NCBI GenBank assembly: GCA_027257055.1
Contig: JAPVLO010000073.1
Coordinates: 1,860,001-1,924,000, forward strand
DNA from: Cephalopachus bancanus
Taxonomy: Eukaryota; Chordata; Mammalia; Primates; Tarsiidae
DNA: 64,000 nucleotides
Reading direction: 5' to 3'
Part shown: piece after piece, positions 58,040 through 64,000 of the stretch
Layout of the letters: each line of letters opens with the position of its first letter
How positions within the stretch are numbered: position 1 is the stretch's first letter
Notes under the pieces: generated by a model
Database searches by the model: none
What the model was told of the DNA's origin: nothing
What the model saw: the letters and a program-made list of their open reading frames with translations, nothing else
Program-made: the position numbers and the translations under genes

Positions 58040-58800
58040 CTATTTCCCTCAGATAAGTCACTTCCATCCACCAGTTCCTCAAGCTAGAAACTTGGGGGTC
58101 ATTCTTGACTTCTCTGTCTCTCTCATTCCCCACACCGAATCCAACAAGTTCCCCCAGTTCTGTCACCCAGCTATGTCCTGAACACACTCTCCTCTCTCTC
58201 TCTCCACCTCAACCACCTTATACAACCACCATCACTTGCTTTTCATCTTACATAAAAGCCTCCTAAGTGGCCTCCTATTCTATTCCTGTTCTATTTTCTT
58301 CAGTCCACTCTCCAAATAATACAAACATTGAACCGTGTTGAGTTTTAAAAGCCTACAGTGGCTTCCCATGTACTCAAAATAAGCCCCACATTCCACGCCA
58401 CAGATATAAGCCCCTGCATGATCAGGCTCTTGCCTGCATTTCTAACCTTGCTCACCATTTCAGACACACTGACCTCCTTTCTGACTGGGCAAGAGCCAAA
58501 CTCTTTCCCCCTTCAAGACCTCTACACATGCTGAGCCCCTACCTGAAATGCTCTTCCTTCACAAGGCTGACTTCCGGGAATTCTGCACCTTAAATCTTAA
58601 GTACTCAGAAAGGCTTTCCCTGACCCCCTTATCTGTCCTGAGACCAATTAACCTCGACCTCTGCACCCTATTTGGCAAATAAGTTATATATTTTATACTT
58701 GTTTGTTGTCTGGTATATCCATTAAACTGTAAGTTCCATGAAGGCAGGAACCATTTCCATCTTGTTCACTGTTATCTCCCTAAAAGCTAAACACAGTATG
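58040..58800 (+). mobile_element. L2 (LINE-2) 3' region
   Basis: Long plus-strand L2 relic: CTTGGGGGTCATTCTTGAC, CCTCCTAAGTGGCCTCC, CTACAGTGGCTTCCCATG, CCCCTGCATGATCAGGCTC, GGCTTTCCCTGACCCCC and CTGTAAGTTCCATGAAGGCAG in consensus order. It covers the C-terminal coding region and 3'UTR. Ends just before the Tigger insertion. Confidence 0.88.
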
Positions 58801-60073
58801 CTTTAATGAAGTGAAGGATACTGTTACATCTGTAATTTGTGGTATTTCTATGAGTACAGATGACCCTTGAACAACAAAAACTTGAACCACACAAGTTCAC
58901 TTATACATGTATTTTCTTCAATAAATAGATTGGAAAATTTTTTGGAGATTTACAACAATTTGAAAAAAACCTCACAAACTATATAGCATAGAAATATCAA
59001 AATAATTAAGAAAAAGTTAGATGTGGCATAAATGTATAAAACATATGTGGATACTAGTCCATTTTATAATTTAATATCATGAAATATATGAAAATCTATT
59101 ATAAAAAGTTAAAAATTATGAAAAATTATGCACACAAACTGTACATGGCACCATAAGTAGTCAAGAGAAATGTAAATAAATGTAAAGATGCAGTATTAAA
59201 TCACAACTGCATAAAATTAACTGTAGCCCATACTGTACTAGTGCAATAATTCTGTAACTACTTTTGTTGCTACTGAGGTGAGGTCAAATGTTGACAGTAT
59301 CCACTTAAAACACCATGTGATGCTACTCATCTCCATGTGAGTAGTTTGCCTCTCCAGCAAACTGCATGTCACAATAAAAAGTGATCTCAAGATGTAGTTT
59401 TTGCATATTTTTCATGTTTAGTGCAATGCAGTAAACTTTAAATGACACAATGTGACCCATATAAAGTACCACTAGTGATGCTGAAAGTGGTCTCAAGAAG
59501 CAGAGAAAAGTTGTGACATTACAAGAAAAGGGTGAATTGCTTGATATGTGAAAGGGAGCCCAAAATAAACCAGAATTATCTTTTGGAATCTGGGCCCCTT
59601 GTAGTACACTCCAAATTTGTTCCTCTGGACCAAACTGTCAACCAAAGTCTTTATCTTGAAGTTTTGAGAAGGTTGCATCATTATTTGCCAAAGGAACATC
59701 CCAAGTTATAGCAAACAGGCAACTGATTCTTCTACCACGACAATACACATGACCATACCACACTGAGTGTTCATCAGTTTGTTACCAAAACTAGCATGAC
59801 ACCCATGCCCTACCCTCCCTATTCACCCAATCTCACCCCAAATGATATTTTTTCGTCTCCCTGGATGAAAAAAGTTCTCAGAGGGAAACATTTTGCAAAT
59901 GTGGAAGAGGTGAAACAAAAAGCAGCAGAAGCACTAACAAGTATCAAAATTGATAAGTTCAAAAACTGATCTGAGCAGTGGAAAAAGCATCTTGATAGGT
60001 GTATTGCATCAAATGAAGAGTCCCTTGAAGGTGACTTAAGTTTAAACATTTAAGAAGAAATACACAATTTTTT

Positions 60074-61225
60074 TAATCAATATTTTTTATTATGATTTTG
60101 TGGGGTACAGTTAAGGGTTATGTACAATTGCGTTTCATTCAGGCACCCTGTTGATAAGAGGTGTTTCCTCATCCCCAGACAGATATTTGCGACTGTTAAT
60201 CCCATCCCCCTCCCTCCCATCTGACCTTGAAGAAATACAAAAGATCATTAGAGACTACTACATACACTTGTATGGAAACAAACTTGAAAACCTTAAGGAA
60301 ATGGAGGACTTTCTGACATCACACAACCTACCTAGGTTGGAACAAGAAGAAATTGAGACCCTAAATAGACCAATAACAATCAAGGAAATCGACTACGTAA
60401 TAAGAAAACTTCCTACAAAAAAAAGCCCTGGTCCAGATTGCTTTCCAGCAGAATTCTACAAGACATTTAAGGAGGAGCTGATACCAATCCTACTGAAGGT
60501 ATTCCAGGCGATTGAAAAAGATGGAACTCTCCCCAAATCATTTTGCGAAGCCAACATCACATTGATACCCAAGCCAGGTAAAGATCCAACAAAGAAAGAG
60601 AACTACAGGCTAATATCTTTGATGAACATAGATGCTAAAATTCTCAACAAGATCCTAGCAAACTGGATTCAGCAATACATCTCAAAAATCATCCACCAAG
60701 ATCAAGTAGGCTTCATTCCTGGGATGCAAGGCTGGTTCAACATTTGTAAAACCATAAATGTAATTAAACTCATCAACAGATGTCAAAACAAAAACCACAT
60801 GATCATATCATTAGGTGCAGAAAAAGCTTTTGATAAAATCCAGCACCCCTTCTTGATAAAAACCCTTGAACATCTAGGTATACGGGGAACATACCTCAAA
60901 ATAGTAAAAGCCATCTACGAGAAACCCACAGCCAGCGTACTCCTAAATGGACAAAAATTGGAACCAATTCCCCTGAAAACTGGAACTAGACAAGGATGCC
61001 CGCTCTCACCCCTCCTGTTCAACATAGTATTGGAAGTCCTGGCTAGAGCAATCAGAGAAGAGGAGGCAATCAGGGGTATCCAAATAGGAAAAGAGGAAGT
61101 CAAGTTATCTCTCTTTGAAGATGATATGATTGTGTACCTTGAAAACCCAAGAGAATCTGTCAAAAGCCTCCTTACATTGATAAAGGCCTTTGGCAAAGTC
61201 TCAGGATACAAAATAAATGTACAAA
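60074..61225 (-). mobile_element. 5'-inverted (twin-primed) L1 insertion inside the mariner
   Basis: The left part (about 60074-60222) is antisense L1 3'UTR starting with a poly-T. The right part (about 60223-61225) is sense ORF2. This head-inverted structure is the signature of twin priming during L1 integration. TSD ACACAATTTTTT at 60062-60073 and 61226-61237, perfect 12 bp. The ORF2 part gives the longest open frame of the window. Confidence 0.92.
60223..61225 (+). pseudogene. L1 ORF2 reverse-transcriptase fragment, open frame but catalytically altered
   Basis: An uninterrupted frame (ORF limits 60151-61239, 362 codons) encodes [20 protein letters not shown], then [54 protein letters not shown], and the end of the fingers/palm. 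Motif A reads [13 protein letters not shown] where active L1s have Asp in place of Gly, and motif C reads LFEDDM where FADD is usual. Endonuclease, C-terminal domain, start context and promoter are absent. The first about 24 codons derive from antisense 3'UTR. Confidence 0.9.
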
Positions 61226-61693
61226 ACACAATTTTTTAAATAAATAAATTCCAGTTTTGGGGGGGGTGTCTTTCCTCATATGATGAAAGTCTATAGCTGT
61301 GATTGCCCACCATTTCTAGATTTAAAAAATCTAGACCACTGTAAAAAAGAAAGGGAAATTCATGAAGCTGTCACTGCAGCTATACCAATAGGCACAAAAA
61401 CCTTGCACTTTTTACAAAATATTGAAAACATAGCTTTTATGTAAGTGCAAGACTGCTATAAGATGGGCATACCTGTAGACTCTCACATGATTCTGTAAGT
61501 CATTATATGGCAACTTAAAGCCAAAAAAAGGCACAGAATCTAAAAATGGAGAATTTAATGCCAGCAAAGGATGGTTTGATAATTTCAGAAAGTGGTTTGG
61601 CATTTAAAATGTCAAGATAACAAAAGAAGCAGCTTCTGCCAACCAAGAGGTAATAGACAAGTTTCCAGATGCCATTAAGAAAATCATTGAGGG

Positions 61694-63116
61694 CAGTATA
61701 ACCAGGGTGGTACATTTTCTTGCAGCAAGTGATGTACTGTCACTGGCGGCTGAGGAAGGTGGAGAGTTATGTGGTGAAGTAGTGGGAGGGATTCACGTAG
61801 GCATCGGGAGGATTCTTGGTCAGAAATATAAAGTAGGAAGCTGATGCTGGGCACTGCTACTCCCAGACCAGTGTCATGAAAGTCGTGAAATCATTATTGA
61901 ACCATCAGCTTTGAAATTTAAACTAATGAAGAAGATTCAATAAACAGTCCAAACAATTCTTCTAGATCCCTATAAGTTACCGGGTAAGCAAATGAGAACC
62001 AAACTTTCACAGGCATTTAATAATAGGCTGAAAGTTCTAGAAGACAAGCTACAGATTATCATCGAAGTGATAGAAATGTTGCATAATGCCAGTTTACTCT
62101 TCAGTGATATTGGAGACAACTCAAAACTCTGATGTGACTTTCCAGCATCTATGGAATTCCATTGACATGTCATCAAGTCTGCCAATTATATATATTTCCT
62201 TGGCTTAGAGAAAGTCTTAATCCTTGATTACCCAGATGCAGTGAAGCTTTTTACCCATCAATTTTTGGAACTTCATCAGAGACAAGGCCTAGACATTTAC
62301 TGGAGGGATAATTATACTTGTCCCACTGAAGAAGAATATAAAGCTATGGTGCTGCAAAAGACAGGTGGATTGTATGGATTAGCAGCAGGTCTCATGCAGT
62401 TGTTTTCTGATTACAAAGAAAATTTAAATCCAAATTAGGGATAATTATGTTAATCTGCATTTCAAAGAATATATGAAAACAAACATTTTTGTGATGATCT
62501 GACAGAGGGAAAGTTCTCATTTCCTACCATTCATGCTATTTGGAAAAGGCCTGAAAGCACACAGGTGCAGAATATCTTGCACTAAAGAATAGAAAACATA
62601 GATATTAAAAAATATGATATACATTATCTTGAGGATATAGGTTCTTTTGAATACACCTGGAATACTCCTAAAGAGCTTGAGTCTAAAGTCTTTAAATTGG
62701 TGCACACAGTGGGAACCCTGAGCTAGCAGTCCATAAAGCACTTAAGTAAGATGTTCAAATAAGAAAATGAATAATATTAAACCATTCTTGATTGGGTCTG
62801 ACAGCTTATTTTAGGGTTTTTTTTTTTTTGGTGTTTTTTTTTGGCTTTTAGCCTATCACCTTCAAAAAAATTGGTCCAAACCATTATTCTCCAAAAACTG
62901 AGTAAATAGAAGTGATGTGAGAGAATTTGTTTCCATTCAGAAAACCCTCTGTACACATAATCATAAAGTGGAATAATCAAAAAGGAGTCATACTTATAAA
63001 CAGGTCTAACCTGAATGCCAGAAATTGCTGTGGCAGGACATTGTGGCCAACTCTGCTATTAAGAATGTTCTATTGATTCTGACAGTAATAAAGACTTTAG
63101 CTTCCAGAAAAAAAGA
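61694..63116 (+). pseudogene. GGPS1: GGPS1 processed pseudogene (geranylgeranyl diphosphate synthase 1)
   Basis: An intronless cDNA copy with 5'UTR (61694-61925), coding remnant (61926-62774), 3'UTR, AATAAA at 63087-63092 and an A-rich tail. It encodes recognisable GGPS1 blocks: LPGKQMRTKLSQAFN, EDKLQIIIEVIEMLHNASLL, NYIYFLGLEKVLILDYPDAV, an open run at 62241-62438 with [35 protein letters not shown] and SKMFK. Lesions include a stop at codon 6, a four-codon deletion before LPGKQ, loss of the first Asp-rich motif (LIDDIED is LFSDIGD here), and several later stops. The parent enzyme makes GGPP for protein prenylation. Perfect 17-bp TSD AAGAAAATCATTGAGGG at 61677-61693 and 63117-63133. Confidence 0.95.
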
Positions 63117-63291
63117 AAGAAAATCATTGAGGGGAAAGAAAAAAGTCACAAAGAACATTTATTAGTAAAGAAGAGAAGGGATCACCAGGATTTAAGGCAG
63201 GAAGAGATAGGTTAACTCAATTTTGTGCAAATGCACCCAGGTTTATAATCAATATTGCCCTTATCTATAAAGTTGCTAACTTCCAAGTTAG

Positions 63292-63669
63292 TTGTACAAC
63301 AAGACCTGGACAATGAGAACCCTTTCTCTAGACTGGTTCCATCGATGCTTTGTCCCTGAAGTCAGTAAGTACCTAACCCGTAAGGAACTGCCTTTAAGAG
63401 TTCTTTTGATATTATACAATACCTCTGACCACCCAGAACCCTATGACTTCAGTACAAAAGGTGTCAAAGAGGCCTACTTACTCCCAAACACAACATCTAT
63501 AATTCAGTTTCTAGATCAGAGGATCATAAGGACCATGAAGGTTCATTACACATGGCACTCCATGGAAAGGATTGTCCATGCTATGGAAGAGAATCCTGAT
63601 AGAGAGAATACCCTAAAAGTCTGGAAGGGTTACACTATTGAAGATACCATTGCTGTTATTTTTTTTTAA
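63292..63669 (+). pseudogene. Tigger transposase C-terminal catalytic fragment
   Basis: 125-codon open frame, part of the surrounding Tigger. It contains FHRCFVPEVSKYL, PLRVLLILYNTSDHPE, LLPNTTSIIQFLDQRII, HYTWHSMERIVHAMEENPDRE and KVWKGYTIEDTIAV. In Tigger/JRK/CENP-B-like DDE transposases the LLILDN block carries the second catalytic Asp; here it is Tyr. The last acidic residue (LDQ) is kept. The frame is lost after a T-run at 63661-63668, then resumes as KVIKPERINF and PCPDVVHDFTG. Confidence 0.9.
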
Positions 63670-63801
63670 GCTGTGAAAGTCATCAAGCCTGAAAGAATAA
63701 ATTTCTAATGGAAAACACCGTGTCCAGATGTTGTACATGACTTCACAGGATTACAATAGGAAATCAAGGAAATCATGAAAGAGATTGCGGGTACCGGCAA
63801 A

Positions 63802-63920
63802 AAGGAAGGACGGAAAGATGAAAGGATGGAGGGAAGGCGGGAAGGAAGGAAGAAAAAGGAAGGAAGGAAGGAAGGAAGGAAGGAAGGAAGGAAGGAAGGA
63901 AGGAAGGAAGAAGGAAAGGT
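63802..63920 (+). repeat. (GGAA)n microsatellite inside Tigger coding sequence
   Basis: Imperfect GGAA/GGAC units give way to an uninterrupted run at about 63857-63909. Tigger transposase sequence lies on both sides (EIMKEIADTGKK-like before, GGEWF then DMNLGETQ after), so the repeat expanded in place from a lysine/glycine-rich stretch. Confidence 0.93.
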
Positions 63921-64000
63921 GGGAGGTGAATGGTTTTAAGATATGAATCTTGGAGAAACTCAAGTGTTAACAGACACCATACCAGAGGAACTAACAGAAG

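Larger units (their letters stand above)
59547..61278 (+). mobile_element. Mariner-family relic inside Tigger, itself split by L1
   Basis: TA flanks at 59545-59546 and 61279-61280 lie in continuous Tigger coding sequence. Ends TGTGAAAGGGAGCCC and (inverted) TGAGGAAAGACACCC. It retains more transposase than the other two copies: SLYLEVLRRLHHYLP, then HDNTHDHTTLSVHQF with the second catalytic Asp, PYPPYSPNLTPND with the last one, and VEEVKQKAAEALTSIKIDKF. Stops and frameshifts throughout. Mariner parts are 59547-60073 and 61226-61278. Confidence 0.9.
3410..64000 (-). other. ST7: ST7 intron upstream of the exon (partial, at least 60.6 kb)
   Basis: This follows from the exon identity and orientation: transcription runs right to left, so all sequence to the right of 3409 is intron until the previous coding exon, which is not in the window. 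I searched for the ST7 N-terminal exon and for an alternative short first exon and saw neither. Long first introns are known for this gene in human. Elements on the plus strand here are antisense to ST7 transcription. Confidence 0.8.
58857..64000 (+). mobile_element. Tigger-type (MER2/Tigger2-like) DNA transposon, nested host, runs off right edge
   Basis: The left terminus CAGATGACCCTTGAACAAC follows a TA (58855-58856). Host segments are 58857-59546, 61279-61693 and 63134-64000. Coding remnants run in order: a helix-turn-helix start (VVSRSREKL-type, about 59485-59546), VAHHF then EKEIHEAVTAA then KTLHFL (61281-61420), ENFNASKGWFDNFRKWF then EAASANQEVIDKFPDAIKKIIE (61540-61693), and the C-terminal catalytic part at 63292-63669. 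Insertions are a mariner, an L1 inside that mariner, a GGPS1 retrocopy and a GGAA expansion. The transposase is dead (stops, frameshifts, lost catalytic Asp). Confidence 0.92.

Noticed and set aside
63751..63963. Serine/proline/phenylalanine repeat protein on the minus strand
   Set aside because: It is the reverse-strand translation of the GGAA microsatellite.
1..64000. CRISPR arrays, bacterial operons, riboswitches or other prokaryotic features
   Set aside because: The sequence is primate nuclear intron; regular short repeats present are microsatellites or SINE tails.

Overview
The window is mammalian nuclear DNA from a primate. It is AT-rich, mostly non-coding, and packed with Alu, L1, MIR, L2, MaLR and Tigger elements. 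Dimeric Alus place it in primates. The young Alus are neither AluS/AluY of monkeys and apes nor the lemur or galago types I know, so I infer a tarsier-like lineage. That species call is an inference and was not tested by a search.

The host locus can be identified from one 83-nt coding exon on the minus strand (3327-3409). It has a strong polypyrimidine/AG acceptor and a GTAAGT donor and encodes [11 protein letters not shown]...SLISGLIL, which I recognise as the second coding exon of ST7 (suppression of tumorigenicity 7, a multi-pass membrane protein). Everything to the right (3410-64000) is therefore ST7 intron sequence upstream of that exon, and 1-3326 is the start of the following intron. 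I found no other host exon, RNA gene, CpG island or CRISPR array.

Layout: 1-985 is an antisense L1 ORF2 fragment. 8.8-10.55 kb is a 5'-truncated L1 that appears to carry a 22-nt 3' transduction. 12.8-13.75 kb holds two abutting L1 3' ends. 14250-20848 is an essentially full-length but inactive L1 (5'UTR, ORF1, ORF2, 3'UTR) with a perfect 12-bp target-site duplication (TSD). 21.5-33 kb is ordinary intron with Alus, MIR/L2 relics, a hAT relic, a Tigger miniature element and two 65-nt retrocopies that look like the R region of a retroviral LTR. 33.4-49.3 kb has short L1 3' ends, several LTR relics, L2 with a nested MIR, and a mariner inserted in an old L1. 49.6-56 kb is Alu-rich, including a head-to-head Alu pair 26 bp apart. 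58857-64000 is one Tigger-type DNA transposon that runs off the right edge. Inside it sit a mariner relic (itself split by a twin-primed L1), a processed pseudogene of GGPS1 with a perfect 17-bp TSD, and an expanded GGAA microsatellite.

There is no operon-like or pathway organisation. Functional content is one exon plus splice sites; the rest records layered retroposition and transposition. The most notable points are the tRNA-like remodelling of both pol III boxes in the young Alus, the LTR-R retrocopies, the nested Tigger block, the 40-codon duplication in L1 ORF1, and the duplicated hairpin in the L1 3'UTR.
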